Of a stretch of DNA of 64,000 nucleotides, positions 1 through 9,348 are shown in pieces (position 1 is the stretch's first letter; every line of letters starts with the position of its first letter). Below the pieces are notes generated by a model that saw only the letters and a program-made list of their open reading frames with translations, was not told where the DNA came from and did no database searches. A program made the position numbers and the translations under genes. Origin of the DNA: Clusia tigrina (lineage: Eukaryota; Arthropoda; Insecta; Diptera; Clusiidae); NCBI GenBank assembly GCA_920105625.2, contig CAKKTE020000188.1, positions 312,001 to 376,000 of the forward strand, written 5' to 3'.

Positions 1-571
1 GTGTGTCTGTTATTATTTCTTTTTCGTGTATATGTTTAGTTATTTTGCTCTGTGCGCATTTGTCACAGTTTTTTATAAAATCTTTCACCATTCGACTCAT
101 ATTTTTCCACACATATCTTTGTTTTAGTTTTAGAGTGGTTTTTCTTATACCAAGGTGTCCTCCATGTGTTGAGTTGTGGTATTCATTTATTAATTTATAT
201 TTAATTATATCGTTTTCAATTCTTTTAGGGGTTTCATATATAATAATCTTGTATGCGAAAGGTTTTTCTTCAATATGCTGTTCTTGCAGCTTGTTAAATA
301 TATTTTTAAATTCTTCTTTTTGTACACCTTCAAAAATTATATCTTTATTCGATAGCGCTAAAATGTCGACTTTGAATTTTTTTATTTCAGATGCTAGCTT
401 CTCCATAATCGAAACGTATTTCGTATAGTTATCACTAGATCTACTATGCATAGTTTTTGTATTAAGAGGTGACAACTTCTCCAGAATCGAAACGGATTTC
501 GGTGGATTACCGTTGTACCTTACGCGCAATATATTCTTATCTTTTTCATAGATTAATTGAGTACTCTTCAT
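1..571 (-). CDS. Integrase N-terminal part, tandem copy 1 (runs off window)
   Basis: Equivalent of 3763-4333. It includes the linker and the start of the HHCC zinc-binding domain, then is cut by the window boundary. No disabling change is seen in the visible part. Confidence 0.75.
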   Translation of the reverse strand, partial: MKSTQLIYEKDKNILRVRYNGNPPKSVSILEKLSPLNTKTMHSRSSDNYTKYVSIMEKLASEIKKFKVDILALSNKDIIFEGVQKEEFKNIFNKLQEQHIEEKPFAYKIIIYETPKRIENDIIKYKLINEYHNSTHGGHLGIRKTTLKLKQRYVWKNMSRMVKDFIKNCDKCAQSKITKHIHEKEIITDT

Positions 572-587
572 ATTTATATCGTTCGCT

Positions 588-959
588 TTTTCAAATTTAA
601 ATTTTGCAATGTATCAGACGTCAGTGATAGATGTACAGTCCCAGATATGAAGTTGATCAGACTTCTCTTGGGTTTTGTATTTTACTTGTTTTTGTTGGTC
701 TGCATGTTTTTTGGCAGTTATAATTAATGTTCTTTTAGCTTTTTCATCGGTTTCTTTAGGAATCATTTGTTTTAAAGTTTCTGAATCAATTTTGATTCTG
801 GAAAGTGCGTCTGCGTTGGTATTTGATTTTCCTCTTTGTAGTATGTCAAAATCAAAATGGTATTCTTGTCATTGTAAAAAGTGATACTAATGGTTAGTGG
901 CAACTGTAAATTTTTTGACTATATAAAATTGCTAAAATTTCTTTTCAATTACTGGTTTA
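588..959 (-). pseudogene. Decayed RNase H tail of pol, left tandem copy
   Basis: Same broken RNase H remnant as 4362-4721, in the left tandem unit. Confidence 0.6.
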
Positions 960-1554
960 ACTACACATATTTTCTTTTCAAAACTTAAATGTAAAATTTT
1001 GTTTTTGTGTATTTACTATTAAAATTTAAGCCCAAAATTTATTTCATTTTAACCTGCGATTTTACATAACAAAATTTTGTTGTTTTTGGAAAATTTTGCA
1101 ATAAATTTTATAATTTTTCTTGGTTTCCTAATGCTTTTGTTTAATGTTTCTCCATTACATATGTATGTATATGAATTATCAATTAGTTTCTGTTCCGTAT
1201 TAATATATTTATAATAATAACATTTATATTATATATGGTCTTTAAATTAAAATAAAAGTCACGTATGTATAGGTATATAAAAATATTAAAGATTCTTAAC
1301 TAATATTTAAATGTATTAAGTTGCTTAACTATAATATTAAAATAAATTATTTGTAAGAAGTTTCGCTTACTCTGTTTCTAAAGACAAAATTATGCAAAGC
1401 TAAAATTATAACCATTTCATTTGTTATTATTTTTTTTTTAAATTTATAAACATTTACAATTAAAGTCAAAGATATATATATAAATATTTTTTTTTTTTTA
1501 GATTAAATGCAAAAATAGTTTAAGAAAATGAGATAAAAAAATAGTTTTAAATGT

Positions 1555-1923
1555 TTACAACGTTTTAGCACGCTCCAAAAGATCACTGCTAAATTTCGAT
1601 ATTTCCAATTGTGGTCGTTTACAGACTGACAATAAATTAATGACATGAGATTTTCTTATGTCATCTGTGTCCATATCTAAAATTTCATCGTTGTCTACCT
1701 CGATGGCCTCGCCCGGTGGATCAAAGAGTTTCTGCACTTCATCATACAGCGACATCTCCAAAGCCAGTCTCTTTCGTATTACACTCATCTGATAGAAACC
1801 ATATTTGGCGGTTAGGAACTTCTCCTGTCGCTTCTTAACTTCTGAACTTCTCTCATTAAAATTGACGCGTAAATTTTGTTGGTTCGGTAAACCAATATTC
1901 AGTTTTTTGGGACCGCACTGCAT
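1555..1923 (-). CDS. PPP1R14-like: PPP1R14/CPI-17-family PP1 inhibitor, inside an LTR element (copy 1)
   Basis: Same 122-aa protein as at 5317-5685 with no amino-acid difference. The conserved LTAKY phospho-Thr motif, the acidic DEILDMDTDD stretch and the C-terminal helix are all present. The ORF opens at ATG 1921-1923. Upstream (1924-1995) is an untranslated stretch and then the 25-codon leader ORF. Downstream (960-1554) is AT-rich and looks like a fly 3' UTR. The host parent gene is not in the window. Confidence 0.82.
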   Translation of the reverse strand: MQCGPKKLNIGLPNQQNLRVNFNERSSEVKKRQEKFLTAKYGFYQMSVIRKRLALEMSLYDEVQKLFDPPGEAIEVDNDEILDMDTDDIRKSHVINLLSVCKRPQLEISKFSSDLLERAKTL

Positions 1924-1995
1924 TTTGAAAACAACTTTGGTCGATTTTATGTTGTCTTATTACAGCCTTTTTTTGAAGTGGGTGTGAGATTGTAG

Positions 1996-2073
1996 CTAGG
2001 AGTCTTCCTTCTGGATATGTTGCTCTGCCAGTTGTTGAAATTTTTCGAATAGTTGGTGGAAATCGGTATTCAT
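1996..2073 (-). CDS. Short leader ORF (possible truncated gag start), copy 1
   Basis: A 25-codon ORF begins with MNTDFHQLFEKF, is rich in Gln, Glu and Lys and looks helical. It lies between the PBS minisatellite and the PP1-inhibitor ORF, where gag should start. It is probably the amputated gag N-terminus, and to ribosomes it would act as an upstream ORF before the inhibitor. No family match can be claimed from this length. Confidence 0.4.
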   Translation of the reverse strand: MNTDFHQLFEKFQQLAEQHIQKEDS

Positions 2074-2145
2074 CTTCTTATTGCAGTTTTAGGATTATTT
2101 TAGGATTGTTTAAAATTTTTGGGTTTTTAATAAAGTGCCAGTTTG

Positions 2146-2259
2146 GCAGGATTGATAAGAGAATTGCCAGTTTGGCAGGATCGATAAGAGAATTGCCAGT
2201 TTGGCAGGATCGCCATGTAAAGATGGCAGGATCGCCATGTAAAGATGGCAGGATCGCCA
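2146..2259 (-). repeat. Amplified primer-binding-site minisatellite, copy 1
   Basis: The plus-strand motif GGCAGGATCGCCATGTAAAGAT starts at 2203, 2225 and 2247 (22-bp period). Each unit holds the last LTR bases plus the PBS core TGGCGATCCTGCC. The 2247 unit is the functional one, touching the LTR. Two further diverged units with a 28-29 bp period (GGCAGGAT-GATAAG) start at 2146 and 2174. Confidence 0.8.
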
Positions 2260-2835
2260 TGTAAAGATGGGCTCAATTAATTAATTTAGCGGCGCGAGAG
2301 CTAGCGCACAATTTCAATCGGCGACTACGAGAGTACAGCCAAATATTAGTGTATGAAGCGAAATATATGCTCGCTATGTACAGATGGGCTCAAAGTATTA
2401 TTTAGCGGCGCGAGAGCTTGCGCACAATTTCAATCGGCGACTACTGGAGTACAGCCAAATATTTAATGAGAAACGAAAGGTTTGGTTTCCAGATCGAATC
2501 TGATTTATTGATAAAATCTTATTGCTATTTATACTTTTAATTTCTTATGTGCTAAGACTTAGTACATAATATGGTTCTTAATACATAAAGAGGGCTTTTG
2601 CAATGTCAGCGGAAAGTATCACGGTCAATGCCAGCGTACATTCGTTCGAGGGCATCGAACATTAGAATGCAACGTAATCAAAAACGTGCGCTGTTCGCGT
2701 TTCATAACGTAAATATTCTTATATGAGAGTTCGATGTACTTACGTTGCGTCTCCGCTCACATTGCATGTGCCTACGCCGCGTATGGTGTTGGCGTTTGTG
2801 TGTATATATATACATTATGCTTTTCATACACTACA
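2260..2835 (-). repeat. LTR (shared by the two tandem copies)
   Basis: A 576-bp direct repeat of 6044-6618 with only a few differences, so the duplication or insertion is young. On the minus strand it starts TGTAGTG and ends TTTACA just before the PBS. It contains an internal near-repeat: the motif GCGGCGCGAGAGCT and the following 30-odd bases occur at about 2290 and 2404. Confidence 0.85.
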
Positions 2836-2932
2836 CCCTTATCCTACTGGGGAAAAAAAACTTTTGTTGGTGTTTAAACCAAAAAAATTTTTTTTTATAA
2901 AAGTATTTATGTTATATTAATTACTTAAAATT

Positions 2933-4333
2933 TTACTTGTTTATCTTTACAATGGTGTATATTTTTTTTAATAAGTTTTTATGGAGTTCTTTTATTTCTC
3001 CTTTTATTTCTAATAGACAATTTACATTCCGAATTTCAATTACTCTATAAGGACCATTGTAGGGTTTTTGGTTTTTCTTTCTATTCATATTTCTTACTAA
3101 TACCATATCTCCTATATTTAAATGTAGTGTGTTTATGTGTTTTTGCCGTACAATACTTTTTTGTAGTTTCGATTTTTCGATTAATGCTTTTGCATTTTTT
3201 ATTGAATAATGTAATCTAATTCTGAGTTCGTTAGCGTAGTTATCCATATTGTATATTTTTGGATTTTCTTGGCTGTCAGTACTTGAGAGGTGTGGTAATT
3301 TGCCATATACAAGCTCAAAAGGTGTGTATTGTGTGTCTACATGGGGGGTTGTATTATATGCAAATGTATAGAACGGGATCCAATTGTGCCAGTCATAGTC
3401 GTTGGTAAAAGATAACATGAATTCATTTAATACGCGGTGATTTCTTTCTACTGATCCTAATGTTTGGTGATGGTATGGTGTTGAGAAGTGTTGTTCAATG
3501 TCTAGTAATTTGCAAATGTTGTACATGAGCTCATTTGTGAACTCAGTGCCTCTATCTGATTTTAATGTCTTAAAATGGCCATATTTTAGGATGCATTGTT
3601 CTACTACTGTTTTAGCTACGGTTTTAGCGTCTTTGGTTTCTATTGGGTGTGCTATTACAAATTTTGTCAGTTCGCACTCTATTGTGAGTATGTATATGAA
3701 TCTGTCTGACATTCTTAGTGGTCCAACTGTGTCTATTTCAAGTACTTCAAAACTTGTGTTTGGTGTGTCTGTTATTATTTCTTTTTCGTGTATATGTTTA
3801 GTTATTTTGCTCTGTGCGCATTTGTCACAGTTTTTTATAAAATCTTTCACCATTCGACTCATATTTTTCCACACATATCTTTGTTTTAGTTTTAGAGTGG
3901 TTTTTCTTATACCAAGGTGTCCTCCATGTGTTGAGTTGTGGTATTCATTTATTAATTTATATTTAATTATATCGTTTTCAATTCTTTTAGGGGTTTCATA
4001 TATAATAATCTTGTATGCGAAAGGTTTTTCTTCAATATGCTGTTCTTGCAGCTTGTTAAATATATTTTTAAATTCTTCTTTTTGTACACCTTCAAAAATT
4101 ATATCTTTATTCGATAGCGCTAAAATGTCGACTTTGAATTTTTTTATTTCAGATGCTAGCTTCTCCATAATCGAAACGTATTTCGTATAGTTATCACTAG
4201 ATCTACTATGCATAGTTTTTGTATTAAGAGGTGACAACTTCTCCAGAATCGAAACGGATTTCGGTGGATTATCGTTGTACCTTACGCGCAATATATTCTT
4301 ATCTTTTTCATAGATTAATTGAGTACTCTTCAT
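2933..4333 (-). CDS. Ty3/gypsy integrase (intact ORF) of the PP1-inhibitor element
   Basis: 466-aa ORF. The zinc-binding domain has His132-x3-His136 and Cys169-x2-Cys172. The catalytic core shows Asp201 (EIDTVGPL), Asp260 (KSDRGTEF) and Glu296 (SVERNHR), the DDE triad of retroviral integrases. The C-terminal part has a GPY/F-like segment (PYNGPYRVIEI). The N-terminal 120 residues are the linker that normally follows RNase H. The ORF stops 97 nt before the 3' LTR, so there is no env. All catalytic residues are intact, unlike the surrounding elements. The ATG used here is simply the first in frame; in an intact element this would be part of a longer Pol. Confidence 0.85.
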   Translation of the reverse strand: MKSTQLIYEKDKNILRVRYNDNPPKSVSILEKLSPLNTKTMHSRSSDNYTKYVSIMEKLASEIKKFKVDILALSNKDIIFEGVQKEEFKNIFNKLQEQHIEEKPFAYKIIIYETPKRIENDIIKYKLINEYHNSTHGGHLGIRKTTLKLKQRYVWKNMSRMVKDFIKNCDKCAQSKITKHIHEKEIITDTPNTSFEVLEIDTVGPLRMSDRFIYILTIECELTKFVIAHPIETKDAKTVAKTVVEQCILKYGHFKTLKSDRGTEFTNELMYNICKLLDIEQHFSTPYHHQTLGSVERNHRVLNEFMLSFTNDYDWHNWIPFYTFAYNTTPHVDTQYTPFELVYGKLPHLSSTDSQENPKIYNMDNYANELRIRLHYSIKNAKALIEKSKLQKSIVRQKHINTLHLNIGDMVLVRNMNRKKNQKPYNGPYRVIEIRNVNCLLEIKGEIKELHKNLLKKIYTIVKINK

Positions 4334-4361
4334 ATTTATATCGTTCGCTTTTTCAAATTTA

Positions 4362-4721
4362 AATTTTGCAATGTATCAGACGTCAGTGATAGATGTACAG
4401 TCCCAGATATGAAGTTGATCAGACTTCTCTTGGGTTTTGTATTTTACTTGTTTTTGTTGGTCTGCATGTTTTTTGGCAGTTATAATTAATGTTCTTTTAG
4501 CTTTTTCATCGGTTTCTTTAGGAATCATTTGTTTTAAAGTTTCTGAATCAATTTTGATTCTGGAAAGTGCGTCTGCGTTGGTATTTGATTTTCCTCTTTG
4601 TAGTATGTCAAAATCAAAATGGTATTCTTGTCATTGTAAAAAGTGATACTAATGGTTAGTGGCAACTGTAAATTTTTTGACTATATAAAATTGCTAAAAT
4701 TTCTTTTCAATTACTGGTTTA
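4362..4721 (-). pseudogene. Decayed RNase H tail of pol, right tandem copy
   Basis: The minus strand reads as the end of gypsy RNase H (NADALSRI-like motif, then a DEKAKRT-like linker), parallel to 7500-7960 in the neighbouring element. Small deletions and stops break it, and homology ends at about 4721 where the foreign segment begins. The same remnant is at 588-959 in the left copy. Confidence 0.65.
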
Positions 4722-5316
4722 ACTACACATATTTTCTTTTCAAAACTTAAATGTAAAATTTTGTTTTTGTGTATTTACTATTAAAATTTAAGCCCAAAAT
4801 TTATTTCATTTTAACCTGCGATTTTACATAACAAAATTTTGTTGTTTTTGGAAAATTTTGCAATAAATTTTATAATTTTTCTTGGTTTCCTAATGCTTTT
4901 GTTTAATGTTTCTCCATTACATATGTATGTATATGAATTATCAATTAGTTTCTGTTCCGTATTAATATATTTATAATAATAACATTTATATTATATATGG
5001 TCTTTAAATTAAAATAAAAGTCACGTATGTATAGGTATATAAAAATATTAAAGATTCTTAACTAATATTTAAATGTATTAAGTTGCTTAACTATAATATT
5101 AAAATAAATTATTTGTAAGAAGTTTCGCTTACTCTGTTTCTAAAGACAAAATTATGCAAAGCTAAAATTATAACCATTTCATTTGTTATTATTTTTTTTT
5201 TAAATTTATAAACATTTACAATTAAAGTCAAAGATATATATATAAATATTTTTTTTTTTTTAGATTAAATGCAAAAATAGTTTAAGAAAATGAGATAAAA
5301 AAATAGTTTTAAATGT
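4722..5316 (-). other. AT-rich 3' UTR-like part of the captured segment
   Basis: Between the inhibitor stop codon and the first recognisable RNase H base lie about 595 nt of AT-rich DNA with several AATAAA/ATTAAA-like strings on the minus strand. No poly(A) tract sits at the 4721/4722 junction, which argues against simple LINE-mediated retroposition of a polyadenylated mRNA. The same stretch is at 960-1554 in copy 1. Confidence 0.6.
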
Positions 5317-5685
5317 TTACAACGTTTTAGCACGCTCCAAAAGATCACTGCTAAATTTCGATATTTCCAATTGTGGTCGTTTACAGACTGACAATAAATT
5401 AATGACATGAGATTTTCTTATGTCATCTGTGTCCATATCTAAAATTTCATCGTTGTCTACCTCGATGGCCTCGCCCGGTGGATCAAAGAGTTTCTGCACT
5501 TCATCATACAGCGACATCTCCAAAGCCAGTCTCTTTCGTATTACACTCATCTGATAGAAACCATATTTGGCGGTTAGGAACTTCTCCTGTCGCTTCTTAA
5601 CTTCTGAACTTCTCTCATTAAAATTGACGCGTAAATTTTGTTGGTTCGGTAAACCAATATTCAGTTTTTTGGGACCGCACTGCAT
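5317..5685 (-). CDS. PPP1R14-like: PPP1R14/CPI-17-family protein phosphatase 1 inhibitor, inside an LTR element (copy 2)
   Basis: An intact 122-codon ORF starts at the ATG at 5683-5685 and ends in TAA. The second half has the family pattern in order: LTAKY (residues 37-41), KRLALE (51-56), a Leu-Phe pair before an acidic stretch, DNDEILDMDTDD (77-88), LLSVC (97-101), RP (103-104) and a C-terminal LLERAK helix (115-120). The Thr in LTAKY is residue 38, the position of the regulatory phospho-Thr38 of CPI-17, which turns the family into potent PP1/myosin-phosphatase inhibitors when phosphorylated. There is no intron. It is in sense with the LTRs and downstream of a leader ORF, so LTR-driven expression is plausible (inference). 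The protein is identical in both copies. It could alternatively be a host locus trapped between two truncated elements; see findings. Confidence 0.82.
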   Translation of the reverse strand: MQCGPKKLNIGLPNQQNLRVNFNERSSEVKKRQEKFLTAKYGFYQMSVIRKRLALEMSLYDEVQKLFDPPGEAIEVDNDEILDMDTDDIRKSHVINLLSVCKRPQLEISKFSSDLLERAKTL

Positions 5686-5757
5686 TTTGAAAACAACTTT
5701 GGTCGATTTTATGTTGTCTTATTACAGCCTTTTTTTGAAGTGGGTGTGAGATTGTAG

Positions 5758-5835
5758 CTAGGAGTCTTCCTTCTGGATATGTTGCTCTGCCAGTTGTTGA
5801 AATTTTTCGAATAGTTGGTGGAAATCGGTATTCAT
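5758..5835 (-). CDS. Short leader ORF (possible truncated gag start), copy 2
   Basis: Same 25-codon ORF as at 1996-2073, with the stop at 5758-5760. About 72 nt separate its stop from the ATG of the PP1-inhibitor ORF. In an intact relative this would continue into gag; here the reading frame stops and the foreign segment follows. Confidence 0.4.
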   Translation of the reverse strand: MNTDFHQLFEKFQQLAEQHIQKEDS

Positions 5836-5907
5836 CTTCTTATTGCAGTTTTAGGATTATTTTAGGATTGTTTAAAATTTTTGGGTTTTTAATAAAGTGC
5901 CAGTTTG

Positions 5908-6043
5908 GCAGGATTGATAAGAGAATTGCCAGTTTGGCAGGATCGATAAGAGAATTGCCAGTTTGGCAGGATCGCCATGTAAAGATGGCAGGATCGCCAT
6001 GTAAAGATGGCAGGTTCGCCATGTAAAGATGGCAGGATCGCCA
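5908..6043 (-). repeat. Amplified primer-binding-site minisatellite, copy 2
   Basis: Four 22-bp PBS units start at 5965, 5987, 6009 and 6031 (one more than in copy 1), preceded by two 28-29 bp relatives. The extra unit is the main length difference between the two tandem element copies. Confidence 0.8.
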
Positions 6044-6618
6044 TGTGAAGATGGGCTCAATTAATTAATTTAGCGGCGCGAGAGCTAGCGCACAATTTCA
6101 ATCGGCGACTACGAGAGTACAGCCAAATATTAGTGTATGAAGCGAAATATATGCTCGCTATGTACAGATGGGCTCAAAGTATTATTTAGCGGCGCGAGAG
6201 CTTGCGCACAATTTCAATCGGCGACTACTGGAGTACAGCCAAATATTTAATGAGAAACGAAAGTTTTGGTTTCCAGATCGAATCTGATTTATTGATAAAA
6301 TCTTATTGCTATTTATACTTTTAATTTCTTATGTGCTAAGACTTAGTACATAATATGGTTCTTAATACATAAAGAGGGCTTTTGCAATGTCAGCGGAAAG
6401 TATCACGGTCAATGCCAGCGTACATTCGTTCGAGGGCATCGAACATTAGAATGCAACGTAATCAAAAACGTGCGCTGTTCGCGCTTCATAACGTAAATAT
6501 TCTTATATGAGAGTTCGATGTACTTACGTTGCGTCTCCGCTCACATTGCATGTGCCTACGCCGCGTATGGTGTTGGCGTTTGTGTATATATATATACATT
6601 ATGCTTTTCATACACTAC
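6044..6618 (-). repeat. 5' LTR of the PP1-inhibitor element
   Basis: 575-bp LTR matching 2260-2835. The right edge (6618) abuts integrase sequence of another gypsy element at 6619, and the left edge abuts four tandem PBS copies. A TSD cannot be tested because the other end of the array lies outside the window. Confidence 0.85.
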
Positions 6619-7062
6619 AATATGTTTGCCATTAACTCGTTTGTAAATTCTGTCCCGTTGTCAGATTTAAGAATTTTGAAGTGTCCGTATTTGAGTATAA
6701 ATTGTTCAACTAATGTTTTTGCTGTTGTGTGTGCATCTTTTGTTATCATTGGATGTGCGATTACGAACTTTGTCAGCTCGCACTGCATGGTCAGTATGAA
6801 GCGGTATTCGTTTGAAATTTTTAGTGGTCTTACGGTGTCAATTGATATGACTTCGAAACCTTGTGTTAGTGGTGTCTGTTATGGTTTGTGGTTCTTTGAT
6901 ATGTCTTGTTTGTTTACATTTCACGCACGTGTCACAGTTGGATACGAATTTCTTTACCATTTGGTTCATATTTTTCCAAATTTATCTTTGTTTTAATTTG
7001 AGTAGAGTTTTTCTTACTCCGGGATGTCCTGTTTTATGACATTCATCTATTAGTTTGTATTT
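6619..7062 (-). pseudogene. Integrase fragment, truncated by the PP1-inhibitor element
   Basis: Translation of the minus strand gives the integrase zinc-binding region and the first part of the core, with frameshifts. The antisense of 6624-6870 aligns with the region around 3520-3770 of the intact integrase. The catalytic Asp/Glu part beyond 6619 is missing. Confidence 0.65.
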
Positions 7063-8901
7063 TCAAATATCTTCCGTTATTCTTTTTGGAGGTATGTATA
7101 TTAGTATTTTTAGCTGAGGACTTTTGCTATTCATTTTTATTTTTGCGTACGCTTCTTTAAATTCTTCTTTTGTATATATTTTGAATATTTCATCATTATT
7201 TGCAATTGCTAATTCTTTAATATTTTCTTTCTTCGTTTTGGATATCAATTTCCTCAGAATCGAGTCTAGTCTCGCTGATTTATCATTGATTCCTGCATGC
7301 TTTATATTTTCATTTATATTTTTATTTTTAGGTCGGAGCTTCTTCAGAGTCGAATCTTGATTCGGTGAATTATCGCTTTCGCCTATGTGCACAATATAAT
7401 TTTTTATATATATATTCATTTTTTCAAAGCTTTGATTTTTCTTGTCGACATTAAATTTTAATTTTTTAATATTCTTGACGTCATTTATTGATGTACATTC
7501 CCATATTTGAAAGTGATCAGTCTCCTGAGATATGCAATTCCTCAATTTCTTATTTTTATTTCTATTTGCCTCTTCATTTATTTCATTTTTATTTGCCTCT
7601 TCATTTGTTTTATTTTTATTTGCCATCCCTCTCGTGATTACTAGGGTTCTTTTGGCTTTTTCATCAATTTCTTTCGGTATCATTTCTTTTAGAATGTCCG
7701 AGTCAATTTGTATTCTTGACAATGCATCTGCATTTGTATTCATCTTTCCTGTTTTATATACTATGTTGAAATCATAGTCATTGAGGTCTAATCTAATTCT
7801 GGTCATTTTAGATGAAGGATTTTTATGAGAGAATAGTGATATTAGTGGTCGATGGTCAGTTACTACCGTGAACTTTTGACCATATAGATAGGGTTTGAAG
7901 AAGTTAATACCCCAGTGTATTGCTAGTAGCTCTTTTTCTATTACTGGTTTATTCAAATCGTATTTTTGTAATGATTTGCTAGCATATGAAATGGGTAAAT
8001 CTTGTCCTATTTCGCCTTGTGATAGTACGGCGCCTAGTGCATAATTCGATGCATCTGTAGTTAATATGAAGGGTTTATCAAAATTTGGGTATTGCAATAG
8101 TGGTGGGTTTAAAAATTTTAGTTTAAGAGTTTCAAAAGATTTTTGGCATTCATCTGTCCATACAAATTTGGCTGATTTCTTTAGTAAGGAGTTCAAACAT
8201 TTAGCAATATCTGCAAACTCTGGTATGAATTTTCTATAGTAGTTGCAGAATGCAACGAATCTTCTTACTTCGTCTGCGTTTTTCGATTGTGGGTAATTTT
8301 TAACAGTCTCGTATTTTGCTGGGTCAGTTTTAACTCCGTCTTGTGTAATCAAATGTCCTAAATATACGACTTCTGGTCTCAGAAAGTTGCATTTTGCTGC
8401 GTTTAATTTTAAGTTATGTTGTTTTAGTCTGTCTAGTACTTTGATTAAATTTTGGTTATGGTGGTTTAGACTGCATCCATAAATGATTATGTCATCTACA
8501 TAAAGGAATGCTTCTGAGTCAAGTCCTGAGAGTGCTATTGTTAACATTCTCTGAAAGTTGTTGGATCAAATTTTTAGTCCGAAAGGTAATCTTTTCAATT
8601 GATAATGTCCATTGGATGTGGAAAAAGCTGTTAACGGTCGTGATTGTTTTTCTAATTTTATTTGATGAAATGAACTGGTCATGTCTAGGGTTGAAAACCA
8701 TTTTGCTCTGCCTAACTTGTCTAGAATGTCTTCTGGGCGAGTTAGCGGGAATTTATCATTTACTATTTTGTCATTCAGTTTTCTTAAATCCGCTACAATT
8801 CTCCATTTCTTTTTGTCAATAGTGTTCTTTTTAGGAACCAAAAGGAGTGGAACATTGTATGGGCTGACTGAAGGTTCAATGATATCCACCTGTTCATTCA
8901 C
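7063..8901 (-). pseudogene. Gypsy reverse transcriptase and RNase H
   Basis: 8566-8901 gives the RT N-terminus (VPKK, RIVADLRKLN, FSTLDMTSSFHQI, RLPFGLK). One in-frame TGA near 8563-8565 then interrupts it, and 7063-8547 continues with YVDD (FLYVDDIIIYG), GHLITQDGVK, the RNase H start (ILTTDASNYALGAVL), TDHRPL and NADALSRI. The reading is nearly intact apart from that stop. A His-, Asn- and Lys-rich linker of about 190 residues follows RNase H before the integrase. The RT is of the 17.6/412 gypsy type. Confidence 0.8.
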
Positions 8902-9326
8902 AATTTTTGTGTGTAAAAATTGTTTGTCGAAAGTGGTTCGTCTTCAAGATGAAAAGCTTCTTGGTATTGTCTTAGGATGTTTATGAGTTGGGTTTTTGTA
9001 ATTTCGTCTGTGCAGTTAAAATTTATAGTTTCAATGATTTTCTGTAGTCTATTTTCTTTGTAATTATCTTGCGTACTGTACTTTAGTGTGTCATAATTTT
9101 TTAGTGAGTCAGTTTCAAATTGTATGCCGTCTAAAATTACCTCTTTGTTTGTTGTATTTAGAATTTTTATGTGGGTTATACCACTTTTGGGTGCTATTGA
9201 GTTGCCTTCTTTTAATTCTTTATTTATAATTATTTTATCTTCATTTATGTTTAATTTTAAGGCTTGTATTATTTCTGTTCTTGCTGGTATATTTATTTTT
9301 TTAGTATCGTGAGATTTAGTGTGCAT
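8898..9326 (-). pseudogene. Pol segment between protease and RT
   Basis: 142 codons ending YQEAFHLEDEPLSTNN, the conserved lead-in to gypsy RT. It overlaps the RT frame by 4 nt through a frameshift, so the original single pol frame is broken here. Confidence 0.6.
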
Positions 9327-9348
9327 GGGTATAATGAATGTTATTTGT

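Larger units (their letters stand above)
1..2835 (-). mobile_element. Gypsy-type LTR element carrying a PP1-inhibitor ORF, left tandem copy (cut by window edge)
   Basis: Positions 1-2835 match 3763-6618 almost base for base. The few differences seen include c/t at 532, g/t near 2471, t/c near 2700, a short TA-repeat change and one fewer 22-bp minisatellite unit. Reading the minus strand from right to left: LTR (2260-2835), PBS and minisatellite, short leader ORF, PP1-inhibitor ORF, AT-rich stretch, decayed RNase H, integrase N-terminal part. The integrase runs off the window at base 1. The LTR at 2260-2835 is at once the 3' LTR of the right copy and the 5' LTR of this one, so the two units form a tandem LTR-internal-LTR-internal array. 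Confidence 0.85.
2260..6618 (-). mobile_element. Complete LTR element with captured PPP1R14-like gene (right tandem copy)
   Basis: Two direct repeats of 575-576 bp bound the unit. On the minus strand each begins TGTAGTGTATG and ends CA. The right repeat is followed directly by a PBS-like TGGCGATCCTGCC, and the left one is preceded by a purine run (AGGATAAGGG, 2836-2845) acting as PPT. The 3.2-kb internal region has no gag beyond a 25-codon leader ORF, no protease and no RT. In their place is about 1 kb with an intact sense PP1-inhibitor ORF, joined at about 4721/4722 to a decayed RNase H tail and an intact integrase ORF. The LTR start resembles the 412/mdg1 type. It must be non-autonomous. 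Its right end (6618) interrupts the integrase of a related gypsy element, showing insertion into older element DNA. Confidence 0.8.

Noticed and set aside
3498..4190. 230-codon plus-strand ORF
   Set aside because: It is the antisense of the integrase with its DDE motifs on the minus strand; its hydrophobic composition is the usual shadow pattern. 8508-8822 and similar plus frames are likewise shadows of RT.
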